Assembly (NCBI GenBank): GCA_020851375.1
Contig: JADZCV010000044.1
Location: 124,001 to 188,000, forward strand
Direction of reading: 5' to 3'
DNA from: Nitrospirota bacterium
GTDB taxonomy: Bacteria > Nitrospirota > 9FT-COMBO-42-15 > HDB-SIOI813
Length of the DNA: 64,000 nt
The notes below the pieces were generated by a model. That model ran no database searches, was not told the DNA's origin, and saw nothing but the letters and a program-made list of their open reading frames with translations. Below, one piece after another: positions 17,024 through 25,979 of this stretch. A program made the position numbers and the translations under genes. Numbering within the stretch: position 1 is the stretch's first letter; each line of letters begins with the position of its first letter.

Positions 17024-17509
17024 GTGAAGCAGATATGGGCGCCGTGGAGACTTACTTACATACTGGAAGGAAATAGAGAGGAGTGTATCTTCTGCGCAAA
17101 GCCAAAGGAAGAAAAAGACAGGGACAACCTTATCCTGTTCAGGGGAAGGCACTCATTTGTTATAATGAATCTCTACCCGTATGGCAATGGACATCTTATG
17201 GTAGTTCCCTACGAACATGCACGGGAATTGAACGGGCTGTCAGAAGACACCCTGCTTGACCTGATGCTCCTGACAAGGAAGTCTGAGGGCATCCTCAGAA
17301 ATGTATTTCAGGCGCAGGGATTTAACATAGGCATAAACCTTGGCAAGGCAGCCGGCGCAGGCATAGATGAACATCTTCATATTCACATAGTGCCGAGATG
17401 GGCAGGAGACACCAACTTCATGCCGGTGCTCGCTGACATAAAGATTATACCTCAGCACATTTTTGCGACCTATGACCTGCTTATGCCATTTTTCCGGGAA
17501 CAAGGCTGA
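17024..17509 (+). CDS. HIT-family nucleotide hydrolase or phosphorylase
   Basis: 161 residues. The histidine triad HLHIHIVPRW (His 117, 119, 121) and a CIFC pair (Cys21, Cys24) that probably binds zinc match the Ap4A-phosphorylase-like branch of HIT proteins, which cleave dinucleoside polyphosphates or nucleoside phosphoramidates. GNGHLMVVPYEH is the other conserved block. The start is GTG 17024, nine bases after AGGAG, both supplied by the upstream repeat; the family N-terminus (MKQIWAPWR) begins exactly here. Confidence 0.92.
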   Translation: MKQIWAPWRLTYILEGNREECIFCAKPKEEKDRDNLILFRGRHSFVIMNLYPYGNGHLMVVPYEHARELNGLSEDTLLDLMLLTRKSEGILRNVFQAQGFNIGINLGKAAGAGIDEHLHIHIVPRWAGDTNFMPVLADIKIIPQHIFATYDLLMPFFREQG

Positions 17510-17569
17510 TAAGGCACGGTTAACACCTTAAGCGCCGCGGCTCACTGTGAGCCAGAAGGGATAAAGTAA

Positions 17570-17824
17570 ATGCTGCGACTTATTTTTGCCCTCATTATTG
17601 TAATCATATTTGCCATTATGGCAATAACCAACACAGAGTTGGTTCAGATCAACTACATCCTCGGCTCAACTTCTCCCCTGCCCCTCTATCTCGTGCTTAT
17701 AATAAGTTTTCTTGCCAGCGGATGCCTGTACACTTTGATCCTGCTGCCATCATGGATCCACGACAAGATGGAAATCAGGCGCCTCAGGCGTAGACTGAAA
17801 GATCTCGAAGAAACAAGAGGCTGA
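17570..17824 (+). CDS. LapA-like (DUF1049) small membrane protein
   Basis: 84 residues. Two membrane helices (about 3-22 and 36-60) are followed by a short charged C-terminal helix on the cytoplasmic side, the layout of the LapA/DUF1049 family, which in E. coli works with LapB in regulating lipopolysaccharide synthesis. No LapB follows here; mutS starts 13 bases downstream. The family call rests on topology and the conserved NTELVQINYILG segment. Confidence 0.8.
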   Translation: MLRLIFALIIVIIFAIMAITNTELVQINYILGSTSPLPLYLVLIISFLASGCLYTLILLPSWIHDKMEIRRLRRRLKDLEETRG

Positions 17825-17836
17825 TGGAATCGGCAT

Positions 17837-20479
17837 ATGACAAATCAGGATCATTTAACCCCTCTGTTACGTCAGTACCAAAGTATAAAACAGCAACACA
17901 CTGATGCAATATTATTCTTCAGGATGGGCGATTTCTATGAGATGTTCTTTGATGATGCCGTCACTGCATCAAAGATCCTTGAAATAGCGCTCACTACACG
18001 GGACAAACGGAATGAAAACCCCATCCCTATGTGCGGCATACCGTACCATTCAGTTGACTCATACCTGCCTAAACTTATAAAGGCAGGACACAGGGTGGCA
18101 ATCTGCGAACAGGTGGAAGACCCTGCAACAGCAAAGGGGATAGTACGGCGTGAGGTAATAAGGGTTGTCAGTCCCGGAACAGTGCTTGACGGAAACCTCC
18201 TTGATTCAAAGGAGAATAATTATATCGCTTCTGTTTATCCCGGGAAGGACATATCTGGTCTGGCATTCGTTGACATTTCGACAGGAGATTTCCACGTTGC
18301 AGAGATCAGGGCACCCTTTACATTTGACGACGAATTATCCCGCATATCACCTAAAGAATTAATTATACCACAAGGTGTGGATAGCTCACTTTTTCCAAAC
18401 ACCAGTCAACTGCAAACATTATGCATCAACACCTGCCCTCAAGAGATGTTTGAATCAGGCAGGGCTTTATCAATATTCGATGAACATACCAGGTGGAAAC
18501 AGACCGGTATGGAAGATATTGATGCATCGAGTCCTGTAATAAATGCAGCAGGCGGCCTCCTTGGCTACCTTGCTGAAACCCAGAAGACCTCTCTCAGGAA
18601 TATCAACAGCGTCAATGTCTGGAAGCGCGATCGGCATATGATAGTAGACGAACATGTTCAGCGGACGCTCGAGCTCGTAAAGTCCCAGCAATCCGGACAA
18701 CGCAGGGGCACACTGTTTCAAATCCTGGATAAGACAATGACGCCAATGGGCGGGAGGCTTCTCAGACACTGGATTCTAAATCCTCTTATGGACTGTAATG
18801 AGATCATAAAAAGGCAGGATGCCATCGAAGAGATAAAAAACAATTTTACGTTGAGATACAAACTGCGTGAGCTTTTGTCAAATATAAATGACATGGAACG
18901 TACAATCAGCAGGATTACGCTAAAGGCTGCCAATGCAAGGGACCTCGCATCCCTTAATCAGTGCCTTGGGATCATACCTGAGCTGAAAGGACTCCTTTCC
19001 GGTTGTTCAGACCAATTTATAAGTAATGCAATCAATATGACAGACGAAGTCGGGGAATTAAAGAAGCTTATATCCGACGCCATCTCAGACTCCCCTCCCC
19101 TCTCAATAACTGACGGAGGTATTATAAGAGATGGCTTTAACCATGACCTCGACAGACTCAGGGGGATAAGCCGTGAGGGGAAAGGATGGATCGCAAGGCT
19201 TGAGGCAAAGGAACGTCAGAGGACCGGCATAGATTCCATGAAGATCCGCTACAACCGGGTCTTCGGTTATTACATAGAAGTGACAAAGACTAAACTGCAG
19301 GGTGTGCCTCAGGACTATATTAGAAAGCAGACACTGGCAGGCGCTGAACGCTACATCACCCCTGAGCTTAAAGAATATGAAGAAACCGTGCTTGGTGCGG
19401 ATGAAAAGACAAAGAGGCTTGAACAACAATTATTTGAAGAGGTAAGGGAGGCAGCAGCCCGGGATGCCAGCCGGATACAGAAGTGCGCCAGGGGGATAGC
19501 CGGGATAGACGTAATTGCAGCACTGGCAGAGGCAGCCCATACTTATCATTACGTCCGGCCCGTGATAAACCACGGACTTTCCATAAAGATAAAAGAAGGC
19601 AGGCATCCTGTCATAGAGCAGATGGGATACGGCGGGCGCTTTGTGCCAAATGACATTGAACTCGATTGCGAAAAGAACCGGCTGATGATCCTGACCGGCC
19701 CCAACATGGCCGGAAAGTCTACATACATGAGACAGACTGCAATTATAGTCCTGATGGCCCAGGCAGGAAGCTTCGTCCCTGCTGAAGATGCGAGGATAGG
19801 CGTTGTGGATCGCATATTCACACGCATTGGCGCATCAGACAATATCAGTGAGGGACGAAGCACCTTTATGGTTGAAATGGAGGAGACCGCAAACATACTG
19901 CGCAATGCAACACACAGAAGCCTTATACTGCTCGATGAGATAGGGCGCGGAACCAGCACCTTTGACGGAATAAGCATAGCATGGGCAGCCGCTGAGTTCA
20001 TAAACAGGAGGCTTAAGGCAAAGACCCTGTTCGCCACCCACTATCATGAACTGACTGAACTTGCCCTCACCACCGAAGGTATATTCAATTCACACATGTC
20101 AGTGCGTGAATGGAACGATGAGGTCATATTCCTCCGAAAGGTCATGCCAGGTATGGCTGACAAAAGCTATGGGATTCAGGTAGCAAGACTTGCAGGCATC
20201 CCCATGGAGGTCATAAACAGATCCAAAGAGGTGCTTGCAAACCTGGAAAAAGAGGAGCTTGATGACTCAGGCATGCCCAAACTTGCCCACTCAGAGGTGA
20301 ACAGAGGAAGGCGGCCTGCTCAGACAGATATATTCAGTTCACATGAAACACACCCTGTCCTGACAGAACTTAAAGATCTGGACATAATGAATATGACACC
20401 GCTTGAGGCGCTGTCAAAACTCGAGGAACTTAGGGGGAAGGTGGAAGGTAGAAGGTGGAAGGTAGAAGGTCAAAGGTAG
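17837..20479 (+). CDS. mutS: DNA mismatch repair protein MutS
   Basis: Recognises mismatches and small loops in DNA and recruits MutL. 880 residues. The mismatch-reading F-x-E motif is in GDFYEMF near residue 38; clamp and lever domains follow; the ATPase has Walker A GPNMAGKST (about 620), the EEMEETANILRNAT-like block, Walker B LILLDEIGRGTS, and the ATHYHEL switch. The last 12 or so residues (GKVEGRRWKVEGQR) are encoded by a GGTAGAAG/GGTGGAAG tandem repeat and look like a recent extension. It follows the LapA-like gene closely. Confidence 0.96.
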   Translation: MTNQDHLTPLLRQYQSIKQQHTDAILFFRMGDFYEMFFDDAVTASKILEIALTTRDKRNENPIPMCGIPYHSVDSYLPKLIKAGHRVAICEQVEDPATAKGIVRREVIRVVSPGTVLDGNLLDSKENNYIASVYPGKDISGLAFVDISTGDFHVAEIRAPFTFDDELSRISPKELIIPQGVDSSLFPNTSQLQTLCINTCPQEMFESGRALSIFDEHTRWKQTGMEDIDASSPVINAAGGLLGYLAETQKTSLRNINSVNVWKRDRHMIVDEHVQRTLELVKSQQSGQRRGTLFQILDKTMTPMGGRLLRHWILNPLMDCNEIIKRQDAIEEIKNNFTLRYKLRELLSNINDMERTISRITLKAANARDLASLNQCLGIIPELKGLLSGCSDQFISNAINMTDEVGELKKLISDAISDSPPLSITDGGIIRDGFNHDLDRLRGISREGKGWIARLEAKERQRTGIDSMKIRYNRVFGYYIEVTKTKLQGVPQDYIRKQTLAGAERYITPELKEYEETVLGADEKTKRLEQQLFEEVREAAARDASRIQKCARGIAGIDVIAALAEAAHTYHYVRPVINHGLSIKIKEGRHPVIEQMGYGGRFVPNDIELDCEKNRLMILTGPNMAGKSTYMRQTAIIVLMAQAGSFVPAEDARIGVVDRIFTRIGASDNISEGRSTFMVEMEETANILRNATHRSLILLDEIGRGTSTFDGISIAWAAAEFINRRLKAKTLFATHYHELTELALTTEGIFNSHMSVREWNDEVIFLRKVMPGMADKSYGIQVARLAGIPMEVINRSKEVLANLEKEELDDSGMPKLAHSEVNRGRRPAQTDIFSSHETHPVLTELKDLDIMNMTPLEALSKLEELRGKVEGRRWKVEGQR

Positions 20480-20480
20480 A
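20437..20480 (+). repeat. GGTGGAAGGTAGAAGGT microsatellite-like tandem
   Basis: About five imperfect eight- or nine-base units (GGTGGAAG, GGTAGAAG, GGTCAAAG) span the end of mutS and its stop codon. Slippage here would change the C-terminal tail of MutS. Confidence 0.7.
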
Positions 20481-20500
20481 AGCCACTCCTTTTTTTCTGA

Positions 20501-21343
20501 CTACCGGCCGAACAGAAGGATTTTATTTCCTGCCTTTATCAGATACCTGCTCAGGCTTCCAACCATAAAATCGAGCAGGCCTTTTTTAGAATGGACACCA
20601 AGCACTACCATATCGGCCCACTGCAGATGTTTTTCTGCCATAACCTGGATAATATCATCAGATGTCATTTGAACATTGATGTTGCGGAAGGAATGGGCAT
20701 TCAGATATGATGTTGCGCCATCGAGATGGAATCTTGCAATAGCCTCTTCAGTCTCGGACATCAGCAGAGTAATGTCCATTTGAGCGGCAGTTGGCTCAAA
20801 CAGATATGCAAACTCCTGCATGGCCTTTGCTGAAGGATGGCTCCCGTTAAAGGCTATCAGGACATTCATTCTTTCTCCAGGCAGAAAATGTTCCGGCACT
20901 GTGATGATCGGGGTAACGGCATTCTTCAGTATAAGCTCAATGGAATCGCCTGGCTTCTGCTCTGTCTCGAAGTGAAAGTGGGTGCGTACCCCCATTACAA
21001 CAAGGTCATAGAACATAGAGTCCTGGACAATATGATCAATGGGAGATCCCTGGCGTTGAGCCTCCCGGTGGACAACCCCCTCCCTTTGACATATCTGCCG
21101 GAACTTTTCAAGCAATAACTCAATATGTTCATGTGCCTTTTGTTCCTTTGCCTTCTCCAGCTTCTCAGCAAAGTAAATCCCGCCAAGCGGTACAGGTCCG
21201 ATGGACTTCTCAATACCAGGCATATCCAGAACAACAACGCCTGTGATTTCTGCATTATCCCGTCTGGCAAGCAGGCAGGCATATTCAAGGGCAGAAACAG
21301 CATATGGAGATGGGTCAAAAGGTACCAGAATCCGGCTCGGCAT
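20501..21343 (-). CDS. tandem-domain universal stress protein
   Basis: 280 residues in two UspA-like domains (about 1-148 and 155-280). The first starts SRILVPFDPSPYAVSALEYA; the second ends VVLGVHSKKGLLDFMVGSLSRYLIKAG, which keeps the G-x2-(S)-x-G/GS nucleotide-loop pattern, while the first loop (GVRTHFHFE) is degenerate. Such proteins accumulate under starvation or oxidative stress; the exact role is unknown. A GGGAGG ribosome site stands before the ATG. It is divergent from the antiporter gene. Confidence 0.9.
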   Translation of the reverse strand: MPSRILVPFDPSPYAVSALEYACLLARRDNAEITGVVVLDMPGIEKSIGPVPLGGIYFAEKLEKAKEQKAHEHIELLLEKFRQICQREGVVHREAQRQGSPIDHIVQDSMFYDLVVMGVRTHFHFETEQKPGDSIELILKNAVTPIITVPEHFLPGERMNVLIAFNGSHPSAKAMQEFAYLFEPTAAQMDITLLMSETEEAIARFHLDGATSYLNAHSFRNINVQMTSDDIIQVMAEKHLQWADMVVLGVHSKKGLLDFMVGSLSRYLIKAGNKILLFGR

Positions 21344-21424
21344 TAATCCTCCCTTTTTATTGAAATGAAAACAGCGCTACATCTGGAATGCAATAATATC
21401 AGGATGCGATTTTTCAGTCAACCG

Positions 21425-21453
21425 TTGACTTAAACACTTCAATGGGGTAGTAT
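21425..21453 (+). promoter_or_regulatory. sigma70-type promoter for the antiporter gene
   Basis: TTGACT (21425-21430), exactly 17 bases, TAGTAT (21448-21453). The predicted start lies about 31 bases before the ATG at 21491, which has an AAGGGA ribosome site. Confidence 0.65.
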
Positions 21454-21490
21454 ATGACACTTTTAGTCGCATAATGGCAAGGGAAAATAT

Positions 21491-22972
21491 ATGAGAAGGT
21501 TCCCCATATATATAATTTTGTCAGTTCTGATAGTCATGTTCACATCGGGTATTTCGCTTGCCGGTGAATTTGAGATGCATAGCATGGCACATTTCAGCGC
21601 CTCTATGATTATCCCGTTTGCACTCCTGCTCTGTGCAATAGCTGTAATGCCTTTTCTTAACAGGCACTGGTGGGAACACAACTATCATCTGGTCTCCTTC
21701 GGACTTGGCTTACTGGTAATATTGTACTATCTCATCTACATCAGGGCATCAAATGGTTTTGCCGACGTTACCGGAATAACATCATACGGATGGCACAAGC
21801 TTATACATACCGGAGTTGAATATTACAGCTTCATAGCACTGATAGGCTCGCTCTTTGTAGTATCAGGCGGAATTTTCATCAGGGTCAACAACAACTCAAC
21901 CCCCCTTGTAAACACGGCAATACTCCTCATCGGCGCCATAGCCGCAAATTTCCTGGGCACTACCGGCGCATCAATGCTTCTTATAAGACCTTTTTTGAGG
22001 ATCAACAAAGACAGGGTAAAGGGTTATCAGGTAGTATTCTTCATCTTTATAGTGAGCAACATAGGCGGGTCGCTGACGCCCATAGGGGACCCTCCGCTGT
22101 TTCTGGGCTATCTAAAGGGAGTTCCATTTTTCTGGGTCATTGGCAAGGTATGGCATATATGGCTCCTGACAACGGCAATAGTCCTGATCATTTTCTACTT
22201 GATAGACTCAAGATATTATGCCAGGGTCAAGGGGAAGATATCCAAAGCCAGGACAGAGGGAAAGATGGAGATTCTTGGAAAAAAGAATTTCATATATCTC
22301 TTTATGGTCCTTGTTTTAGTGCTGCTTCAGAAGGCAGAATTTATTAAACATATCGAAGAGGGCATAGGAGCAAATGGCCAGCTGTATATCACAATTATAA
22401 TAGCAACACTCATGATTATTGTATCAGCTATAGCATATAAAAGTTCAAACAGAGAGGCCATAGAGGCAAACGAATTTAATTTCGGGCCTATTAAAGAAGT
22501 GGCGATACTCTTCATAGGCATATTTGCCACCATGATACCTGCACTCGACTACCTCGAGCAGAATGCAGCAGCGCTTGGCATAAATACCTACGGCCAATTC
22601 TACTGGGGGTCAGGGATACTGTCCAGCGTGCTTGATAATGCACCCACATATCTGAACTTCCTCAGTGCATCCTTCGGGCTTGCCAACCTGTCCGTAGACA
22701 CAGACATGGCAAAGTTTCTCGACCCAGGTCATGTCATAACATTAGGCAACGGAATGGCAGTCCATACATGGAAATATGTCCAGGCCATCTCTCTCGGATC
22801 AGTATTCTTCGGTGCAAACACATATATTGGCAACGGCCCCAACTTTATGGTAAAATCAATCGCTGAACAGTCTGGAGTAGAATGCCCCAGCTTCTTTGCA
22901 TACGTTTACAAGTATTCGCTGCCAGTCCTGATACCGGTCTATGCATTAGTATGGTTTCTATTTTTCAGATAG
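21491..22972 (+). CDS. NhaD-like sodium:proton antiporter
   Basis: Inner-membrane transporter of the ion transporter (CitM/NhaD) superfamily, expected to exchange sodium for protons. 493 residues with about 12 membrane helices and a probable cleavable or first-helix signal at the N-terminus. Key re-entrant segments: NIGGSLTPIGDPPLFLGY, typical of NhaD, and the second repeat VLDNAPTYLNFLSASFG. It has its own promoter. The stop codon is followed at once by a palindromic repeat array and tRNA-Glu. Confidence 0.88.
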   Translation: MRRFPIYIILSVLIVMFTSGISLAGEFEMHSMAHFSASMIIPFALLLCAIAVMPFLNRHWWEHNYHLVSFGLGLLVILYYLIYIRASNGFADVTGITSYGWHKLIHTGVEYYSFIALIGSLFVVSGGIFIRVNNNSTPLVNTAILLIGAIAANFLGTTGASMLLIRPFLRINKDRVKGYQVVFFIFIVSNIGGSLTPIGDPPLFLGYLKGVPFFWVIGKVWHIWLLTTAIVLIIFYLIDSRYYARVKGKISKARTEGKMEILGKKNFIYLFMVLVLVLLQKAEFIKHIEEGIGANGQLYITIIIATLMIIVSAIAYKSSNREAIEANEFNFGPIKEVAILFIGIFATMIPALDYLEQNAAALGINTYGQFYWGSGILSSVLDNAPTYLNFLSASFGLANLSVDTDMAKFLDPGHVITLGNGMAVHTWKYVQAISLGSVFFGANTYIGNGPNFMVKSIAEQSGVECPSFFAYVYKYSLPVLIPVYALVWFLFFR

Positions 22973-23086
22973 CAAACGCCGCAAATGGGCGTTTAACAAG
23001 GAAGGACGATATATTTGAGCCGCAGGCGTACTGTGTCTCGTACATTGAGTTGAACAGACCTGCCGCGCCTAATAAAGTAAGGAGTT
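22973..23086. repeat. palindromic repeat, copy B (rearranged fragment)
   Basis: Begins with the right-arm end of the family (ACGCCGCAAATGGGCGTTTAA) directly after the antiporter stop, then a left-arm segment identical to copy D over some 33 bases (AAGGACGATATATTTGAGCC and onwards). It lacks the matching halves, so it looks like pieces of two elements joined. The rest, to 23086, holds no gene that I can recognise. Confidence 0.7.
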
Positions 23087-23198
23087 TTTGCTCAAAAATG
23101 TCCAGTTGCAAGGAAGGAATAATTATTTGAGCTGAGGCGTACTGTGTCGTACGTTGAAGCTCAAATAATTATTCCTGACGCCGCAAATGGGCGTTTAA
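23087..23198. repeat. palindromic repeat, copy C
   Basis: Family core tCCAGtTGCaaggAAGG, then an 18-base perfect stem GGAATAATTATTTGAGCT (23116-23133) with AGCTCAAATAATTATTCC (23158-23175), inner GTAC pairs, then CCtgacGCCGCAaATGGGCGTTT. The stem sequence differs from copy D on both sides. Confidence 0.85.
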
Positions 23199-23213
23199 CA
23201 AGGTAGTCAGGTC

Positions 23214-23342
23214 TAATTTGTGCTCAAAAGTGTCCAGGTGCAAGGAAGGACGATATATTTGAGCCGCAGGCGTACTTCCTGTACGCTGAGGCGCAAATAT
23301 ATCGTCCTGACGCCGCAGATGGGCACTTTTCAGCACAAATTA
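23214..23342. repeat. palindromic repeat, copy D, abutting tRNA-Glu
   Basis: Most complete copy. Outer arms TAATTTGTGCT and AGCACAAATTA are perfect; they continue AAAAGTG/CACTTTT around single C bulges. The inner arms GGACGATATATTTG (23248-23261) and CAAATATATCGTCC (23294-23307) are a perfect 14-base match, capped by GCGTAC-TTCCT-GTACGC. Its last base is one base before the tRNA. Confidence 0.88.
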
Positions 23343-23343
23343 T

Positions 23344-23419
23344 GGTCCCATCGTCTAGTGGCCCAGGACGCTGGCCTCTCACGCCGGAAACACGGGTTCG
23401 AACCCCGTTGGGATCACCA
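23344..23419 (+). tRNA. tRNA-Glu (anticodon CTC)
   Basis: 76 bases including an encoded CCA. Acceptor GGTCCCA pairs with TGGGATC; anticodon stem CTGGC/GCCGG with loop CTCTCAC gives anticodon CTC; the T loop GGTTCGAACCCC is standard. There is no room for a promoter between the tRNA and the palindromic repeat upstream, so it is probably cut from a longer transcript. A protein-coding ATG follows after five bases. Confidence 0.96.
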
Positions 23420-23424
23420 AATCT

Positions 23425-24396
23425 ATGAACAACCCTTCCAAAACGGTTGCATTAGCCTATTGTCCTGACTACCAGAGGGGAAACATTGAAAAGTCCATAC
23501 TAAACACACTGGATCACCTCGGTGGTTTAGGACAATACATACCGAAAGACAGCCGGGTACTGATTAAACCCAACCTGCTCAAGGCCTCCTTGCCAGGTGA
23601 ATGCATTACAACGCACCCGGCGTTTGTCGAGGCTGTCGTACGGATCGTCCTTGATTACGGCTGCAGGCCTTTTATCGGCGACAGTCCTGCATTCGGAGAT
23701 CTCTCCGCTGTTGCCAGAACCACAGGCATAGCCGACATCTGCAGGAGATATGATATCCGGCTGCAGCCATTTAACTCTCCGGTTACTGTCAGGGTATCAG
23801 ACCCTTTTGTCAGGAGTCTGGATATTGACAAGGCTGTCCTTGAAGCAGACAAGATTATCAACATCCCGAAGTTAAAGACTCATGTTCAGGTAGGGTTCAG
23901 CGGTGCTGTAAAAAACCTGTTCGGCTGTCTCAGCGGTAAGAAGAAGGTCCTGTGGCATTTTAAGGCAGGGGATAAGGAATACAGGTTCGGCAGGGTGCTT
24001 CTCGAAATCTATAATTCGGTCACCCCTGCCCTGCACATTGTTGATGGGGTTACTGCATTGGAGGGACATGGACCAACGAGAGGAAATCCCAAGGAGACCG
24101 GCCTGATTGCAGCATCTGCTGACGCAATCTCTCTGGACAGGGTGCTGTGCGAAATTATAGGACTGCCTGTCGCATCTTCTGAAGTGTTAAACGCACTAAA
24201 GTATCATTACGGAATTTCGATAGACACAGGAGACATCAAAATCAAGGGCGACAGCCTTGACAACTTTACCGGAAGACCATTTATCCTGCCTGAATGGATG
24301 CCGATACGCTTCAGCCTGATCAGGATAACAGGGAGTATGTTTAAGCATCTCAGGCTTAAGGCTGCGGCAAGAATTGGGACAACACACCCTCCATGA
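23425..24396 (+). CDS. DUF362 family protein
   Basis: 323 residues. It matches the DUF362 family (VLIKPNLLKASLPGECITTHP, ADKIINIPKLKTHVQVGFSGAVKNLFGCL, VVDGV-like TALEGHGPTRG), a group found in many anaerobes, often fused to ferredoxin domains; its reaction is not established. No ferredoxin cysteine motif is present here. The family N-terminus requires a start at or very near ATG 23425, only five bases after the tRNA-Glu CCA, and there is no ribosome site. Processing of the tRNA would therefore leave an almost leaderless messenger. The 3' end overlaps the convergent phosphomannomutase gene by 41 bases. Confidence 0.85.
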   Translation: MNNPSKTVALAYCPDYQRGNIEKSILNTLDHLGGLGQYIPKDSRVLIKPNLLKASLPGECITTHPAFVEAVVRIVLDYGCRPFIGDSPAFGDLSAVARTTGIADICRRYDIRLQPFNSPVTVRVSDPFVRSLDIDKAVLEADKIINIPKLKTHVQVGFSGAVKNLFGCLSGKKKVLWHFKAGDKEYRFGRVLLEIYNSVTPALHIVDGVTALEGHGPTRGNPKETGLIAASADAISLDRVLCEIIGLPVASSEVLNALKYHYGISIDTGDIKIKGDSLDNFTGRPFILPEWMPIRFSLIRITGSMFKHLRLKAAARIGTTHPP

Positions 24397-25819
24397 ATGT
24401 CCTGATCCTGGCCATGTTCTCCTCTGTATCTGCCTCATAACGCAGCACCAGCACAGGCTGTGTATTTGATGGCCGGATCAGACCCCAGCCAAACTCAAAC
24501 AGGACGCGGACACCGTCAATTGTAATTATGTCCCTTATAGCCATAGGTTTTACAGAAGGCGGTATATCACCTGCAGTCAATACCTCCTGGACACTGTCCA
24601 CTACCTGAAATTTTTCTTCATCAGGACAGGAGACCCTTATCTCAGGGGTCGTGTATGTTGCAGCAACGCCTTCAAGCAGAAAACTTATGCCCCTCCTGCT
24701 TCCCTTTATCCTCTCCCTTTTAAGTATTTCGACCAGCCTGCACGTCGCATAAATGGCATCATCATAACCGTAGAAACGGTCTGCAAAGAATATATGACCG
24801 CTCACCTCTCCGCCAAGCACCGCCTCTTCATCTTTCATCTTTGCCTTAATCAGGGAATGACCTGCCTTCCACATGACAGGCACACCGCCTGCCTTCGCTA
24901 TTTCGTCATATAATACCTGAGATGCCTTTACCTCTGAGACTATGATTGCGCCGGGCCATTCCTTCAATATATCCCTTGCATATATTGTCAAAAGCCTGTC
25001 GCCCCAGACAATATTGCCGTGTTCATCTACAATACCGATCCTGTCTGCATCACCGTCATAGGCAACACCGAAATCAGCGTCTTTTTCTCTGACAGTCTTA
25101 ATCAGATCAGTAAGATTTTCAGGGACAGTTGGATCAGGATGGTGATTGGGGAACCGGCCGTCAGGTTTGGAATAGAGCTCGATAACCTCACACCCCATCT
25201 CACGAAGTACGCGCGGCGCAATTACACCTGCTGTACCATTACCGGAATCAACTACGACCTTAACAGGAGGCTGAAGTGGCCTGCTGTCAAAGACAAACTG
25301 CTCCCTGATGTAAGTAAAATATGTTTCAATTATCGGGACAAACTCGACCTGGCCGATCATCTTCAGGCTTCCCAGTTCCCTTTGCCACTTATCCTTTTCC
25401 TCAATAATCCGTCTTATCCCCTGAACTGCATCTCCATGCAGCGCCTCTTTCCCGACACATAGTTTGAAACCGTTGAATTCAGGGGGATTGTGACTCCCTG
25501 TGATCATTATCCCGCCGTTTACATCAATATTAAAGAGTGAAAAGTATAACAGCGGTGTAGGGCATACACCGAGCTCAACGACATTAACACCTGTTGATAT
25601 TATCCCTTCAATCAACCTGTTGCAGAGCTTCTCTGAATGGAGCCTCACATCCCTTCCGATCGCCACTTTAAGCTCCCCTGCGTCTTCAGGAGACATGTCA
25701 TTGACAAGAAGGAGATTAACTGCGAATGCCCACCCAATAAGGCGTGCAGCATCATCCGTCAGGTCCTCCCCTACCACACCCCTTATGTCATATTCTCTGA
25801 AAATCTTAGGTGAAATCAT
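24356..25819 (-). CDS. manB: phosphomannomutase/phosphoglucomutase
   Basis: Interconverts hexose 6-phosphate and hexose 1-phosphate, here probably mannose for the GDP-mannose made by the next enzyme. 487 residues with the four domains of the alpha-D-phosphohexomutase family: catalytic phosphoserine in TGSHNPPE (Ser109), metal loop DGDADR (about 255), sugar-binding GEVSGHIFF, and phosphate-binding FGWGLIRPSNTQP near the C-terminus. Either sugar could be used; the neighbour supports mannose. The C-terminal coding region overlaps the DUF362 gene tail to tail. Confidence 0.92.
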   Translation of the reverse strand: MISPKIFREYDIRGVVGEDLTDDAARLIGWAFAVNLLLVNDMSPEDAGELKVAIGRDVRLHSEKLCNRLIEGIISTGVNVVELGVCPTPLLYFSLFNIDVNGGIMITGSHNPPEFNGFKLCVGKEALHGDAVQGIRRIIEEKDKWQRELGSLKMIGQVEFVPIIETYFTYIREQFVFDSRPLQPPVKVVVDSGNGTAGVIAPRVLREMGCEVIELYSKPDGRFPNHHPDPTVPENLTDLIKTVREKDADFGVAYDGDADRIGIVDEHGNIVWGDRLLTIYARDILKEWPGAIIVSEVKASQVLYDEIAKAGGVPVMWKAGHSLIKAKMKDEEAVLGGEVSGHIFFADRFYGYDDAIYATCRLVEILKRERIKGSRRGISFLLEGVAATYTTPEIRVSCPDEEKFQVVDSVQEVLTAGDIPPSVKPMAIRDIITIDGVRVLFEFGWGLIRPSNTQPVLVLRYEADTEENMARIRTFMEGVLSQFLPQP

Positions 25820-25850
25820 TGCGCAAGTCCTCCTTATCTGATTAGCACAT

Positions 25851-25972
25851 CTGAAAATCCCCGTCCAAATCCCCCCTCCCCCCCTTTACTAAAGGGGGGG
25901 AACTAATTTCCCTTTGAAAAAGCGGGGAACTAATTTCCCCCTTTGAAAAAGGGGGACTAAGGGGAATTTTCA
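25851..25972. repeat. dispersed CCCCCTTT/AAAGGGGG repeat
   Basis: Three hairpin halves: CCCCCCTTTACTAAAGGGGGG, a decayed CCCTTTGAAAAAGCGGGG and CCCCCTTTGAAAAAGGGGG, ending ACTAAGGGGAATTTTC. It lies between phosphomannomutase and the guanylyltransferase. Confidence 0.85.
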
Positions 25973-25979
25973 TCAACCT

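Noticed and set aside
23041-23090. Promoter for tRNA-Glu in the palindromic array (TTGAGT...TAATAA)
   Set aside because: The spacing is 19 and the boxes are poor; the sequence also belongs to a rearranged repeat fragment.
25019-25841. Long plus-strand frames within the phosphomannomutase region
   Set aside because: They are shadows of a gene with complete active-site motifs on the minus strand.
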